DNA of 64,000 nt from Segatella buccae ATCC 33574 (lineage in GTDB: Bacteria > Bacteroidota > Bacteroidia > Bacteroidales > Bacteroidaceae): positions 2,383,753 to 2,447,752 of the forward strand of contig NZ_GL586311.1 of assembly GCF_000184945.1 (NCBI RefSeq), read 5' to 3'. The first letter of the stretch is position 1. Each line of letters begins with the position of its first letter. Positions 37,572-47,798 of the stretch are shown here, in pieces. The position numbers were made by a program, and so were the translations under genes. The notes under the pieces are model-generated. The model had not been told where the DNA came from. It saw only the letters and a list, made by a program, of their open reading frames with translations, and ran no database searches.

Positions 37572-37880
37572 TTATAATTTCATGTTTTCAATACTGTTCA
37601 CCTGATCACTGTGATAGTTGCGGTAAACGTTGATAATAATGGCAATAGCCACAGCTGTCTCGGCAGCACTCACACCGATGGAAAACAGTGTGAAGAAGAA
37701 CCCTTCAAGTTGTCCCGGGAACAGAATACGGTTGATCACAGCAAAGTTGAGATCAGCTGCATTCAAAATAAGTTCCACGGAAATGAGCATGGCTATCAAA
37801 TTACGGCGGGTGACGAAACCGAACACGCCGATAAAGAACAAAAGTGCGCTAAGCACCAAATAACATCCTACTGGTATCAT
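37572..37880 (-). CDS. nuoK: Complex I subunit K
   Basis: 102 residues, three membrane helices. The conserved membrane glutamates are present in LISVELILNAADLNF and SAAETAVAIAI. Its start overlaps the nuoJ stop by four bases (ATGA), implying translational coupling. Confidence 0.96.
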   Translation of the reverse strand: MIPVGCYLVLSALLFFIGVFGFVTRRNLIAMLISVELILNAADLNFAVINRILFPGQLEGFFFTLFSIGVSAAETAVAIAIIINVYRNYHSDQVNSIENMKL

Positions 37881-38398
37881 TTGTCATCCTCCTTTCTTGC
37901 TATCATTATACCCCCAATAATGCAGGCCAGAAGAAATACAGAGATGAACTCAAAAGGCAGTACATACTGATATTTCTCCGAACCTAAAAGGGCTGTACCT
38001 ATAGTATTCATGGGTATTTCCCCCACAGCAGACTGGGCAGCAAAATCTATAAAACGGTTTTTAAGCAATACCACTACCACCGTGGCCAAGCCGACAAGCG
38101 AAACAACAGCACCTCCAAGCACACGACTGCCCTTGAAGCGTTCCACGACTCCTTGAAGAGTCTGCTTGCTAACCAACTGAATGGCAAAGATGTAGACCAT
38201 CGTGATGCCACCGGCATAGACTGCTATCTGTGCCGTACCAAGAAAGGTGTAGTCAAGCAGAAAATAAATGCCTGCAACACCGAACAGCACGAACAGCAAA
38301 AAAGTGGCAGCCCGCATAATCCTTTTAGTCATCACGCACATGACGGCCGAACCTAGAATGACCGCAGCCAAAATGCAAAACATTACTATATTTGCCAT
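37877..38398 (-). CDS. nuoJ: Complex I subunit J
   Basis: 173 residues with five membrane segments. The segment LLDYTFLGTAQIAVYAGGITMVYIFAIQLV is the conserved third helix. Overlaps nuoK by four bases and starts four bases after nuoI. Confidence 0.95.
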   Translation of the reverse strand: MANIVMFCILAAVILGSAVMCVMTKRIMRAATFLLFVLFGVAGIYFLLDYTFLGTAQIAVYAGGITMVYIFAIQLVSKQTLQGVVERFKGSRVLGGAVVSLVGLATVVVVLLKNRFIDFAAQSAVGEIPMNTIGTALLGSEKYQYVLPFEFISVFLLACIIGGIMIARKEDDK

Positions 38399-38402
38399 CT
38401 TT

Positions 38403-38936
38403 CTATTTTGTTTTGGTGTTAAACTTACCTATCTCCAGCGGAGCTCCACCCTTGATGAGTCCGGGCAACGAACCGCCTTTATAAACCTCCTTGTCAAGAT
38501 GGAGCACCAACTTACTGCGGTCGAAGACTGCCTGCTCAAAATCGTTGGTAAACTCAATGGCATCAAAATTGCAGGCGTTCACGCAAAGTTGGCAGAACAT
38601 ACAGTCGCCGAGATCGTATTGATAATCTATCAACTGGCGTTTTTTCTTGCCGGTCTCAGGGTCGGCAACCATTTCATGTGTAAGCACAATAGTTCCGTTA
38701 GGACATGCCTTCTCACACATCGTACAGGCCACACATCTGTGATTCTCGTTCTCATCACGCTTAAAGACCAGACGGCCACGATGACGAGGACTCAAATGGA
38801 GAGTGGTCTTGCGGTTTTCAGGATACTGCTCTGTGCTCTTCGGTGTGAAATACTCTCGCAGAGTGGTTTTCATACCAACAGCGAGCGTCTTCATGGCAGC
38901 ACCAATCTCACCGAAATATGATTGTTTCTTTTCCAT
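38403..38936 (-). CDS. nuoI: Complex I subunit I (two [4Fe-4S] ferredoxin-like)
   Basis: 177 residues. Two cluster motifs are complete: Cys68/71/74/78 in CVACTMCEKACP and Cys112/115/118/122 in CMFCQLCVNAC. It passes electrons to NuoB in the peripheral arm. With no NuoEFG in the operon, it may be close to where an alternative electron donor docks. C-terminal tail short and basic. Confidence 0.96.
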   Translation of the reverse strand: MEKKQSYFGEIGAAMKTLAVGMKTTLREYFTPKSTEQYPENRKTTLHLSPRHRGRLVFKRDENENHRCVACTMCEKACPNGTIVLTHEMVADPETGKKKRQLIDYQYDLGDCMFCQLCVNACNFDAIEFTNDFEQAVFDRSKLVLHLDKEVYKGGSLPGLIKGGAPLEIGKFNTKTK

Positions 38937-38948
38937 TTCTTTAATCTA

Positions 38949-40034
38949 TTATAAAGTCCAGTCCAATGCTACACAAACGGTAGTGAGAACCAACACAAAG
39001 AGCATCAGGGGCATGAGATACTTCCATTCCAGCTTTAATATCTGGTCGACACGCAGACGAGGAAAGGTCCACTTGACCCACATGAGCAACCACACCACAA
39101 AGAATGCTTTGCCAAAGAACCAAACAAAACCCGGGATGTGGTTCATCACATTGTCGAAGGCAACGACACCAATATTAAGAGGTGCCCAACCACCGAGGAA
39201 AACGGCGGCAGCCAAACCGGAAATAACAAAGAGATTGAGGTATTCAGCAAGATAATAAAAACCGAATCCCATGCCGGAATACTCGGTATGATAACCTGCA
39301 GTCAGCTCACTCTCAGCCTCAGCCAAGTCGAAAGGTCCGCGGTTGGCTTCTGCATTACCTGCCACAAGGAACACCAAGAAAGCCAGAATGGCAGGAATAT
39401 GTCCTTGCACCACCAGCCACTTCCACGGTCCGGTCTGAGCCTCGACAATACCACTCATCTGCATCGTACCGGTAATGGCAACAGCACTGATCAGACAAAG
39501 GCCGAGCGACATTTCGTAGGAAATCATCTGCACGGCACCACGCATGGCCGACACTACAGAATACTTGTTGTTGGAACCCCAACCGGCAAGGAAAATACCC
39601 AATACGCCAATAGAACTGATAGCCGTCACAAGAAACACCCCCACATTGAAGTCAAGCACGTGCATGCCCTTATTCCAAGGAAGGAACGAGAATGTTCCAA
39701 CAGAAGCCACAATCACCAGGAAAGGAGCAATGTAGTAAAGCATGTGGTCGGCCTTGTCCACCACAAAGATTTCCTTGATGAGCATCTTCAGTACATCAGC
39801 AAACACTTGCAACAAGCCCCAAGGGCCCACGCGCATAGGTCCAACACGGCACTGAAAATAGGCACATACCTTACGTTCCATGAAGATCAACACAATGGCT
39901 ATCAAGGCGTATGCCAACAGAATGCCTACACCCACAAGCACACACTCTATCAGAATAGCCGGAAAATCTCCGAGACCCAAAGTCTGGCGAAGCAGCAGGT
40001 CTATCCAATTTGAAACTATACTAAAATCGAACAT
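38949..40034 (-). CDS. nuoH: Complex I subunit H
   Basis: 361 residues with about eight membrane helices, forming the quinone chamber with NuoB and NuoD. Motifs: MERKVCAYFQCRVGPMRVGPWGLLQ near 52, MISYEMSLGL near 175, and NRGPFDLAEAESELTAGYHTEYSG near 235, with the conserved acidic E-channel residues. The start is 2 bases after the nuoCD stop. Confidence 0.97.
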   Translation of the reverse strand: MFDFSIVSNWIDLLLRQTLGLGDFPAILIECVLVGVGILLAYALIAIVLIFMERKVCAYFQCRVGPMRVGPWGLLQVFADVLKMLIKEIFVVDKADHMLYYIAPFLVIVASVGTFSFLPWNKGMHVLDFNVGVFLVTAISSIGVLGIFLAGWGSNNKYSVVSAMRGAVQMISYEMSLGLCLISAVAITGTMQMSGIVEAQTGPWKWLVVQGHIPAILAFLVFLVAGNAEANRGPFDLAEAESELTAGYHTEYSGMGFGFYYLAEYLNLFVISGLAAAVFLGGWAPLNIGVVAFDNVMNHIPGFVWFFGKAFFVVWLLMWVKWTFPRLRVDQILKLEWKYLMPLMLFVLVLTTVCVALDWTL

Positions 40035-40036
40035 AA

Positions 40037-41599
40037 CTATCTATCAATATCAGGAATAATATAATCTAAACCGGCACCGACCGTAATCAAGTCAGCTACT
40101 TTTTCGCCACGACACATCTCGTCAAGAGCGGCCACAAGGTTCAATCCCATGGGACGAAGCTTCAAGCGATAGGGTGACTTGTCACCACGACTGTCAAGAT
40201 AGACACCTATCTCACCACGACTGCCCTCGGTGGAAAAGTACCATTGCCCTTCGGGCACTTTGATGACCGGCTTCTGCTTGATGTAGAAATCACCCTCTGG
40301 GATATTGTCTATCAGCTGTTCGATGATACGGATGCTCTGCTTAATTTCCGCTATGCGGTTATAGTAGCGGCCCATGCTATCGCGTGTATCACAAACAACC
40401 TCTTCAAAGTCCACCTCGCCATAGAGTGCGTACGGATGATTTTTGCGCACATCGCTACGCCAATCGGAGGCGCGTCCGGAGCATCCGGTCACACCATAGC
40501 TGATACAGTTCTTCTTATCCATGACACCCACCTTCTCCAAACGATTGTGCGTGATGACATTGTCACCAAATACATCCAAATATTCCTGAATCATGGGTTT
40601 GAGGTAAGTGCAAAGTGTCTTGACATTCTGCACAAAGTTGGGGTCGATGTCCTCCTGTACACCACCAATGCGGTAGTAATTCTGTATGAGGCGGCCGCCG
40701 GTGGTCTCTTCCATGACATTGAGCACGTGTTCACGGTCGCGCATGCAATAGAGGAAAGCCGTCAGGGCACCGAGATCTTGGGCGAAACATCCCAAATAGA
40801 GCAGGTGGGAATCGATACGTTGAAGCTCGTCCATGATGGTACGAATGTACTTGATACGATCGGAGAGTTCCACACCCATAGCCTCTTCTATGACACCACA
40901 AAGGGCATGACGAGTCTGCATAGCACTCAAATAATCCATGCGGTCGGTCAAAGCCAATGTTTGCGGATAAGTATAACTCTCACACATTTTCTCAATACCG
41001 CGGTGGATATATCCCAAATGGGGATAAATCTTCTTGATGGTCTCACCGTCGAGAATGGTCTGAAGGCGAAGCACACCGTGGGTGGAAGGATGCTGCGGTC
41101 CGATATTGATAACGAAGTCGTCATCGGTGAATAGCTTGTTCTGCTTGCTCACAAGGTTGCCATTCCTGTCAAGAGAATATTCCAAGCCATAGTCGGGTTC
41201 CTCATCATCCACAAGCGAATAAGTGCCCTCGGGCCGGAAATCCTTGCGGAGCGGATAACCCTTAAAGTCATTTCTCAGATAAAGACGCCGCATGTCGGGG
41301 TGTCCGAGGAACTTAATCCCCAGAAAATCATACACCTCACGTTCGAGAAGATTTGAAATCTTCCACAAGTGGTAAGTCGTAGGAAGCACGTGGTCATCGC
41401 CAATCTGTTTGGCAATCTGCTTGACACTCACACGTTCGTGCGTGTCGGTGTTCTCAAGAATATAGATACATCCGAGACCTTCTTCTCCGAAGTCTTCACC
41501 TACAATCGTAACAAGGTAGTCGAAATGCTTCTCATTCTTCAACTTTGTCATCTCCGAGACAAAGTTATCAAAACCGAATTCTTTGTTTTCTAATTTCAT
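40037..41599 (-). CDS. nuoCD: Fused complex I subunit C/D
   Basis: 520 residues. NuoC-like part about 1-130 (LLEREVYDFLGIKFLGHPDMRRLYLRNDFKGYPLRKDF), then the NuoD 49-kDa part from about 155 (INIGPQHPSTHGVLRL, HLGYIHRGIEKMCE, GCSGRASDWRSD, ending DYIIPDIDR). The C-D fusion is usual in Bacteroidota and enterobacteria. The His of GPQHPSTHG and the Tyr-His region lining the quinone site are present. It starts 12 bases after nuoB. Confidence 0.96.
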   Translation of the reverse strand: MKLENKEFGFDNFVSEMTKLKNEKHFDYLVTIVGEDFGEEGLGCIYILENTDTHERVSVKQIAKQIGDDHVLPTTYHLWKISNLLEREVYDFLGIKFLGHPDMRRLYLRNDFKGYPLRKDFRPEGTYSLVDDEEPDYGLEYSLDRNGNLVSKQNKLFTDDDFVINIGPQHPSTHGVLRLQTILDGETIKKIYPHLGYIHRGIEKMCESYTYPQTLALTDRMDYLSAMQTRHALCGVIEEAMGVELSDRIKYIRTIMDELQRIDSHLLYLGCFAQDLGALTAFLYCMRDREHVLNVMEETTGGRLIQNYYRIGGVQEDIDPNFVQNVKTLCTYLKPMIQEYLDVFGDNVITHNRLEKVGVMDKKNCISYGVTGCSGRASDWRSDVRKNHPYALYGEVDFEEVVCDTRDSMGRYYNRIAEIKQSIRIIEQLIDNIPEGDFYIKQKPVIKVPEGQWYFSTEGSRGEIGVYLDSRGDKSPYRLKLRPMGLNLVAALDEMCRGEKVADLITVGAGLDYIIPDIDR

Positions 41600-41611
41600 T
41601 TTTCCACCTTA

Positions 41612-42475
41612 TTATATATTAGTGTTCTCAGATGCCACGTCAGCAACTGCTGGCTGTTCTCCACTCTTCAGCTTATCGAGTTCGTTGCCGAGCTTCTCCA
41701 CTTCTTCCTTGGAGGGAGCCTTGTCCACGACGATGGTATCTTTCTTGGGGGCAGGGGCCGGTTTGGCCGGAGCCTTGGCAGGGGCCGGGGCAGCCGCAGT
41801 CCCCCACTCTTCGGCACGTGCCTTGCGCACCTCTTCTACGGAAATGCCCAGTTTGTTCTCAAACGTCAACTCCTCGTTGCTCTTGCCCAACAGGCGTTCT
41901 TCTGCATTCTGCTTATGGTTGGCTCCACCGAAAAATTTCTCGACCTTCACCTTACGCTGCAACTGCATCATGCCATACATGATAGCTTCGGGACGCGGTG
42001 GGCATCCGGGGATATAAACATCTACAGGGATTATCTCGTCAATGCCTCGAACAACATGGTAGCTGCTCTTGAACGGGCCGCCGGAAACGGCACAACCACC
42101 GACAGCTACAACATATTTGGGTTCGGCCATCTCGTCGTAAAGCCGCTTGAGAGCCGGGGCCATCTTGTTGGTGATAGTGCCGGCACACATAATTAAGTCG
42201 GCTTGGCGAGGTGAGTTGCGAGTCACCTCAAAACCAAAACGAGAAAAGTCGTAACGGGCACATCCCGTAGCCATAAACTCAATGCCACAACAAGAAGTGG
42301 CAAAAGTGAGTGACCAAAGAGAATTGCTACGCCCCCAGTTGATCAACTGGTCAAGATTGCCAAGTACAAGGTTCACACCACCCTCATTAAGCTCATCGGC
42401 CATTTTCTCAAGGGTGCCATTGTCTTTCCAATCATCGTAAGGGACAGCTTTGATTTTAGGCTTTCTTACTTCCAT
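41612..42475 (-). CDS. nuoB: Complex I subunit B with a C-terminal extension
   Basis: 287 residues; NuoB proper is about 160-220. The N2-cluster cysteines are seen as the tandem pair Cys62-Cys63 (ATSCCGIEFMATG), in VGGCAVSGG and in PGCPPRPEA. After about residue 185 the protein continues with a charged segment, an Ala/Pro-rich linker (AAAPAPAKAPAKPAPAPKK, about 230-250) and an acidic helical end. This extension is unlike the core enzyme and may contact another protein; I can name no family for it. It overlaps nuoA by ten bases. Confidence 0.95.
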   Translation of the reverse strand: MEVRKPKIKAVPYDDWKDNGTLEKMADELNEGGVNLVLGNLDQLINWGRSNSLWSLTFATSCCGIEFMATGCARYDFSRFGFEVTRNSPRQADLIMCAGTITNKMAPALKRLYDEMAEPKYVVAVGGCAVSGGPFKSSYHVVRGIDEIIPVDVYIPGCPPRPEAIMYGMMQLQRKVKVEKFFGGANHKQNAEERLLGKSNEELTFENKLGISVEEVRKARAEEWGTAAAPAPAKAPAKPAPAPKKDTIVVDKAPSKEEVEKLGNELDKLKSGEQPAVADVASENTNI

Positions 42476-42813
42476 TCCAATGCTCCTTTCCGCCAGGCAT
42501 AGGCCAGCCCAAATACCAATACCAACAGGAAAAAGCCAATACTCAAGAGAGCCATGACTCCAAACTGCTTAACAACGACTGCCCATGGATAGAGAAACAC
42601 GGTCTCTATGTCGAACATCAGGAAAAGGATAGCGAAGAGGTAGTAGCCGATATGTACAGGCAGCCAGGAAGAGCCGCGGGTAGGCACACCACACTCAAAT
42701 GGTTCTCCTTTAACCGGATTGTAGGAACGGGGCCCTATCAACTTGGCGATGGCATAGGCCGCAACTACCAAGACGACAGCCGTTAACAAAACGGTGATAA
42801 ACAAATAATACAT
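42466..42813 (-). CDS. nuoA: Complex I subunit A
   Basis: 115 residues, three membrane helices. Motifs: NPVKGEPFECGVPT near 38 and LLFMFDIETVFLYPWAV-type segment (LFLMFDIETVFLYPWAVV) near 64, with the conserved acidic residues. It is the first gene of the operon, about 60 bases after the promoter at 42878-42910. Confidence 0.96.
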   Translation of the reverse strand: MYYLFITVLLTAVVLVVAAYAIAKLIGPRSYNPVKGEPFECGVPTRGSSWLPVHIGYYLFAILFLMFDIETVFLYPWAVVVKQFGVMALLSIGFFLLVLVFGLAYAWRKGALEWK

Positions 42814-42877
42814 AAAAGATCTATAACGTTATTTAAATATTGCTCGCCAAGACAGAAGCTATCTGTCAATGCGTGTG

Positions 42878-42910
42878 CAAAGTTAATAATTAATTCGCAA
42901 ACATTTCAAA
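42878..42910 (-). promoter_or_regulatory. Promoter of the nuo operon
   Basis: On the minus strand TTTG (42907-42910), a 21-base spacer, TAACTTTG (42878-42885). It stands 64 bases before the nuoA ATG. Confidence 0.65.
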
Positions 42911-43318
42911 TTATTATTGAAAAAAACACGAGGTTTGCAAAATACACTTTACAAAACAGAAGGTTTACTTTGCAAAAAACTTATATCCAGAAGCTTGCGT
43001 GTGAAGTTGTACAGAAAATAAGGATAATATTCAGATGGGACACCATACAGGAAGCCAATAACGGAATGGAAAATGCAAAGACTTGAGGGAAGTACATACG
43101 TGCCGGTTCGGTATGGGAATGAAGACACCAAAAAGTTTATATCTGTGTATTCACGCTTCATAAAGGTTCTATTATTTGACCAACTATTGTTGAATCGTTC
43201 AACACACAGCAATATTATTTGACAGAGAAAGGGGCATATAGGTCCAACACAGTTCCATAAATACGCTTCCATTCATGGAGACTTACGAAAAAAAATAAGC
43301 GGATGGGGAAAATAATTG
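42911..43318. other. Gene-poor stretch between the tRNAs and the nuo promoter
   Basis: AT-rich DNA. A minus-strand open frame of about 107 codons (42949-43272) runs through it, rich in Cys, Phe and Tyr, with no recognisable domain or start context; I do not support it as a gene. No hairpin terminator for the tRNA pair stands out. Confidence 0.4.
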
Positions 43319-43391
43319 AGCGGCAAGCGGGGGTCGAACCCGTGACCTTCGGCTTGGGAAGCCGACGCTCTACCAACTGAGCTATTGCCGC
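43319..43391 (-). tRNA. tRNA-Gly(CCC)
   Basis: A 73-base cloverleaf. The 7-bp acceptor stem GCGGCAA/TTGCCGC, the D arm AGCTCAGTTGGTAGAGC, an anticodon stem TCGGC/GCCGA around loop TTCCCAA (anticodon CCC, codon GGG) and the T arm with GGTTCGACC are all present. The discriminator base is T. The 3' CCA is not encoded. Confidence 0.93.
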
Positions 43392-43414
43392 AAGAGTAAA
43401 ACGATCTTTGCTTG

Positions 43415-43487
<73 letters not shown>

Positions 43488-43498
43488 AAATGCGAGTG

Positions 43499-43529
43499 CA
43501 AAGGTAATATATTTTTTTGAACTCGCAAA
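43499..43529 (-). promoter_or_regulatory. Promoter of the tRNA pair
   Basis: TTTG (43526-43529), 19-base spacer, TACCTTTG (43499-43506) on the minus strand, 11 bases before the 5' end of tRNA-Thr. It lies in the short gap after the clpC stop (43543). Confidence 0.65.
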
Positions 43530-43542
43530 TTTTTCCGTTATT

Positions 43543-46074
43543 TTATTTGAATGTCAATTCATCTTTGTCAGAATCCTTGTCAACAGAAATCATGCTACCC
43601 GGTTGAAGTTCTCCGCTCAACAGACGTTCACATACTCCGTCTTCAATATAATTCTGGATGGCACGTTTCAACGGACGCGCCCCAAACTGAACATCGTAGC
43701 CTTTGGTTGCCACAAACTCCTTGGCCTTATCACTGATTTGGAGCTGGTAGCCTAAGGCTTCCACGCGCTTGTATAATCCTCGTAACTCCAGTTCGACAAT
43801 CTTTTTGATAGCGTCCAAATCCAATTGGTCAAACGTGATAATTTCGTCAAGACGATTAAGAAATTCGGGAGAGAACTGCCTGCTCAGACTCTTTTGAATG
43901 ATGGAACGGGCATATTGCTTGTCTGCTTCATTCAAGCTTAATCCCAATGTGCCTCCGGCCGCAAAACCGATACCACGCCCAAACTCCTTGAGTTGGCGGG
44001 TTCCGGCATTGGAAGTCATGATGATTACCGTATTTCTGAAATCGATCAATCGTCCGTTCCCATCGGTCAACCGCCCTTCATCAAGAACCTGTAAAAGCAG
44101 ATTGAATACGTTGCCATGAGCCTTTTCTATCTCATCCAGCAAAACGATGGAGTAAGGTTTTCTGCGCACACGCTCCGTCAATTGTCCGCCCTCTTCATAG
44201 CCGACATATCCCGGAGGGGCACCTATGAGGCGTGAGGTGTTAAACGATTCCGTGTATTCACTCATGTCAATACGGATAAGGGCGTCACTAGAACCGAACA
44301 TGTCTTCTGCAAGCTTTTTGGCCAGATAGGTCTTACCCACGCCGGTAGGCCCAAGAAACATGAATACTCCAATAGGATGGTTGGGGTCTTTCAGGCCCAC
44401 TCTGTTGCGTTGGATGGCCTTCACCATCTTGTCAATGGCAGCATCTTGGGCTATGACATTGTTTTTCAGGCTTTCGGCCATGTGTTTCAGCCTCACGCCT
44501 TCTCCCTCGGCAATGCGCTGCACGGGCACACCGGTCATTACGGACACAACATCCGCCACCATATTTTCCGTAACCTCCTCACGCTGTCCATTGTCTCCCC
44601 GTTGCCAATCGTTCTGCAGCTGACGCAATTCCTTTTCAAGTTCGGTCTGTCGGTCACGATAACTTGCAGCCAACTCAAAGTTCTGACTGCATACAGCATG
44701 TTGCTTCTTCTCTTTCACATCGCTGATTTCCTTTTCTTTGTCCGTGATCTCAGCAGGTACCGTAGCATGTTGCAGATGGACTCTTGCCCCTACCTCATCC
44801 ATCACATCAATGGCTTTGTCGGGAAAAGCTCGGTCGGTAATATACCGATCTGCCAGTTTGACACATGCCTCAAGAGCCTCGTCTGAGTATGCCACATGAT
44901 GGTGATGTTCATACCGGTCTTTGATATTCTGAAGTATCTGCAGGGTTTCGTGAGCAGTCGTAGCCTCAACGATAACCTTTTGGAATCGTCGTTCCAAAGC
45001 ACCATCCTTTTCTATCGAGTTGCGGTATTCATCAAGCGTTGTGGCCCCAATACACTGTATGGTACCACGAGCCAAAGCCGGTTTCAGGATATTAGCTGCA
45101 TCCATAGAACCGGAGGTGTTTCCTGCTCCGATAATGGTATGTATCTCATCAATGAAGACAATGATATCATCATTCTGTTCCAACTCCTTGATGAGCGACT
45201 TGATACGCTCTTCAAATTGACCACGATATTTCGTACCGGCCACGATGCCGGTCATATCAAGACTCACAACCCTCTTGTTGAAAAGGACAGGCGATGTATG
45301 GCGCTTCACAATGAGTTGGGCAAGTCCTTCTACAATGGCACTTTTTCCTACTCCCGGTTCACCTATCAATATTGGATTATTTTTCTTGCGACGGCCTAAG
45401 ATTTCCGACACCCTCTGAATCTCTTTTTCACGCCCTACGACAGGGTCAAGTTTTCCTTCAGCTGCAGCCCGTGTCAAATCGGTCGAGAAATTGTCAAGCA
45501 CAGGGGTCTTCCCGCCCCCGGCCTGGCCAGTCGCAGTGGCTGTCGCCCGTTGTCCGTCTTTATCACGAGAAAGCATTGGTTCTCCGTCTTCCTCTTCTTC
45601 ATCGGCCATGTGTAAGCCATCAGCTATGGGCTTTCTAGTGATAGCTTGATAAGTATGCAATATGGTGTCATACTGCACGTTATATTCTTCAAGTACATCT
45701 TTAGCCCCATTCCCCGACTGGTCGTGCAGGATGGCAAAAAGGATGTGCTCCGCTTCGACCATTGTCGAGTGAAGAATGCGTGCCTCAAGCACGGCAAGGC
45801 GCAGGATATTACTCGCCTTTTCATTGAGAATCGGTTCCATCGTGTTGACAGGTTCTTTCTGTTCTTGGCTTCTCACATGCTCTTCCAAAGCTGCCTTTAT
45901 ATTGCCCAATTCAATATCCAACGAAATGAGTAAGTTAAGTACAGTGCCCTTCCTTTCTCTCATCAAGCCAAGCATCAGATGTTCGGGGCCAACGCTTGAA
46001 CTCGCCAAGCGTGTAGCCTCTTCCCTGCTGAACGCCAGTATTTGGGAAACCTTAGGTGAAAATTGACTTGTCAT
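43543..46074 (-). CDS. clpC: ClpC-type AAA+ unfoldase of the Clp protease
   Basis: 843 residues. Two N-terminal Clp repeats (about 4-145), first AAA+ module with Walker [12 protein letters not shown] near 240 and Walker [15 protein letters not shown], a UVR-type coiled insertion (about 440-480, with [20 protein letters not shown]), and second module with [20 protein letters not shown] near 575. The UVR insertion and lack of the long ClpB middle domain mark it as ClpC rather than ClpB. It should feed substrates to ClpP, which is not in the window. The usual adaptor genes are not seen nearby. Confidence 0.92.
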   Translation of the reverse strand: MTSQFSPKVSQILAFSREEATRLASSSVGPEHLMLGLMRERKGTVLNLLISLDIELGNIKAALEEHVRSQEQKEPVNTMEPILNEKASNILRLAVLEARILHSTMVEAEHILFAILHDQSGNGAKDVLEEYNVQYDTILHTYQAITRKPIADGLHMADEEEEDGEPMLSRDKDGQRATATATGQAGGGKTPVLDNFSTDLTRAAAEGKLDPVVGREKEIQRVSEILGRRKKNNPILIGEPGVGKSAIVEGLAQLIVKRHTSPVLFNKRVVSLDMTGIVAGTKYRGQFEERIKSLIKELEQNDDIIVFIDEIHTIIGAGNTSGSMDAANILKPALARGTIQCIGATTLDEYRNSIEKDGALERRFQKVIVEATTAHETLQILQNIKDRYEHHHHVAYSDEALEACVKLADRYITDRAFPDKAIDVMDEVGARVHLQHATVPAEITDKEKEISDVKEKKQHAVCSQNFELAASYRDRQTELEKELRQLQNDWQRGDNGQREEVTENMVADVVSVMTGVPVQRIAEGEGVRLKHMAESLKNNVIAQDAAIDKMVKAIQRNRVGLKDPNHPIGVFMFLGPTGVGKTYLAKKLAEDMFGSSDALIRIDMSEYTESFNTSRLIGAPPGYVGYEEGGQLTERVRRKPYSIVLLDEIEKAHGNVFNLLLQVLDEGRLTDGNGRLIDFRNTVIIMTSNAGTRQLKEFGRGIGFAAGGTLGLSLNEADKQYARSIIQKSLSRQFSPEFLNRLDEIITFDQLDLDAIKKIVELELRGLYKRVEALGYQLQISDKAKEFVATKGYDVQFGARPLKRAIQNYIEDGVCERLLSGELQPGSMISVDKDSDKDELTFK

Positions 46075-46276
46075 ATTTATATATCCTTTCTTTTCATTCT
46101 ACTAAAGTACAATTATTTCTTGGTTGTTGCAAACATTATGCCAACTTTAACTATGTTTATAAACTCAAACCGCGAATAAGACGAGTTTTAACAGCCTGTT
46201 TGCCGCTACATTGTAAGCCTACATGTTAAAAACCTACAAATCTATAATATTACGACTCCTCAAACGTTGAAAGAGT

Positions 46277-46705
46277 ATGAGATATGTAGAACAAAGAAAT
46301 CTGCTTGACGATTTCGAGCATTTGGTGACGGGGGCTATCGAAGAATACAAGGATGCCCCCGGTTTTCCTAAACTTGACGCCTATGGTATCACGCAAGAAG
46401 AACTCTCGGACTATCTTTTCGACAAACAAGCTATCCTCGACGGGGGCGGTTCGAAGCGTACTAATTACACAATAGCCGGCATACTCATTGTGTTGCCTGT
46501 TATCATTCTATCGGCTTTTCCGGAAGAAAGCTATCCGTGGGGCAGCTGGACACTTTTATTGTGTATCGGTATCGGGGTGTTGCTTGCCCTGTTTGTAACT
46601 TCATTGAAAAACATGTTCAAGCAAGTGCGTCTGCACAGACACGCCCGTTCAAAGATGGAAAGTTACATAAATGCTGTACTACTTTTCAAAGAACAACATG
46701 GTTAA
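46277..46705 (+). CDS. Unknown small membrane protein
   Basis: 142 residues: an acidic cytoplasmic N-terminal part (MRYVEQRNLLDDFEHLVTGAIEEYKDAPGF) followed by two membrane helices (about 63-82 and 91-110) and a basic C-terminal helix (KNMFKQVRLHRHARSKME). I do not recognise a family. It ends 20 bases before the YkvA-like gene on the same strand, so the two are likely one operon. It is divergent from clpC. Confidence 0.65.
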   Translation: MRYVEQRNLLDDFEHLVTGAIEEYKDAPGFPKLDAYGITQEELSDYLFDKQAILDGGGSKRTNYTIAGILIVLPVIILSAFPEESYPWGSWTLLLCIGIGVLLALFVTSLKNMFKQVRLHRHARSKMESYINAVLLFKEQHG

Positions 46706-46725
46706 AACCTTTTAATCAAACAATA

Positions 46726-47139
46726 ATGGATATGCAATTACCGGATTTTATGTCTTATCGCGACAGATTCTCAAACAATGGCTTTATTGAGAAGATTTCA
46801 CGCATCGCAAAACGTGCAGGCATCAAATTGGTCTACGTGGCCTTGATTCTCTATTACACCCTCGAAAGCGACAAAGTCTCCGTGAAGGATAAAGCCATTA
46901 TCATTGGTGCATTAGGCTATCTCATCAGCCCGTTGGATGTAGTTCCGGATGCAATTCCCATAGCCGGCTTGGGTGATGATCTGGCAGTGCTCCTCTACGT
47001 TCTCCACAAGATATGGGGTGAGGTATCTGACGATGTCAAGGAAAAAGCCAAATCAAAACTTTCCATTTGGTTTGACGAAGACGAGCTAAAGGAAACAAGC
47101 AACATTTTCGATGAGGACCCAACAAGCGGTCCGATCTAA
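46726..47139 (+). CDS. YkvA/DUF1232 family membrane protein
   Basis: 137 residues. The DUF1232 core is DKVSVKDKAIIIGALGYLISPLDVVPDAIPIAGLGDDLAVL, at about 46-86, the hallmark of YkvA proteins; their function is not established. Hydrophobic segments before and within the core suggest membrane association. The start MDMQLPDF at 46726 is preferred; an upstream extension would overlap the preceding gene. The acidic C terminus (DEDELKETSNIFDEDP) is variable. Confidence 0.8.
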   Translation: MDMQLPDFMSYRDRFSNNGFIEKISRIAKRAGIKLVYVALILYYTLESDKVSVKDKAIIIGALGYLISPLDVVPDAIPIAGLGDDLAVLLYVLHKIWGEVSDDVKEKAKSKLSIWFDEDELKETSNIFDEDPTSGPI

Positions 47140-47183
47140 AAGAAGGCATCCCACGCTTTGTCAAAGCCAAGAGTTTGTGTATG

Positions 47184-47798
47184 TCAATTTGACGTAGGCA
47201 TCGTCCATTCCACCATCTTTTCCAGCTCTTCATAGATGCGCTGTACAGGCAGTCCCATAACATTATAATAGCTGCCTTTTAACCCTGTACATCCGATATA
47301 CCCAATCCATTCTTGAATGCCATACGCTCCCGCCTTGTCGAAAGGTCGATAGGTGTCTATATAATAGTCTATCTCACATTCGGCAAGCACCTTGAAAGTG
47401 ACCTCCGTGCGCACCGAGAAATGATGTTTCTGCCCACGTGTCATCAAGCACACGCCCGTTATCACATGGTGTGTCTTCCCACTTAATGTTCTCAGCATCT
47501 GTATAGCTTCCTCTGCATTTTGGGGTTTGCCGAATATCCGTCCGTCCAAAATCACGACGGTGTCTGCCGTAATGACAAGTTTGCCGTCTTCTGTCAGTAA
47601 GGAGGTATATGCTTCGGCCTTTTTTTGCGCAAGATATTCGGGCACATCGTCAGCCTTGACAGTATCGGGGTAGCTCTCATCCACATCGGGAAGAACAACC
47701 ACCTCGAAAGGCATACCGAGACCGGCAAGCAGCTCACGCCGCCGGGGGCTGCCACTTGCTAAGATTATTTTCTTTAACTGCTCTTTCATTTTTACCAT
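47184..47798 (-). CDS. maf: Maf-type nucleoside triphosphate pyrophosphatase
   Basis: 204 residues. Maf/Ham1-like fold: [14 protein letters not shown] near residue 10, [22 protein letters not shown] near 78, [11 protein letters not shown] near 105 and [10 protein letters not shown] near 154. Family members hydrolyse dTTP, UTP or modified pyrimidine nucleotides and can arrest septum formation. The start at 47798 overlaps the kdsC stop by seven bases; the ATG three codons on (47789) is an alternative. Confidence 0.93.
   Translation of the reverse strand: MVKMKEQLKKIILASGSPRRRELLAGLGMPFEVVVLPDVDESYPDTVKADDVPEYLAQKKAEAYTSLLTEDGKLVITADTVVILDGRIFGKPQNAEEAIQMLRTLSGKTHHVITGVCLMTRGQKHHFSVRTEVTFKVLAECEIDYYIDTYRPFDKAGAYGIQEWIGYIGCTGLKGSYYNVMGLPVQRIYEELEKMVEWTMPTSN

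Noticed and set aside
42949..43272. Minus-strand open frame of 107 codons between the tRNAs and nuoA
   Set aside because: No domain, Cys/Phe-rich odd composition, no clear promoter; left as unsupported.
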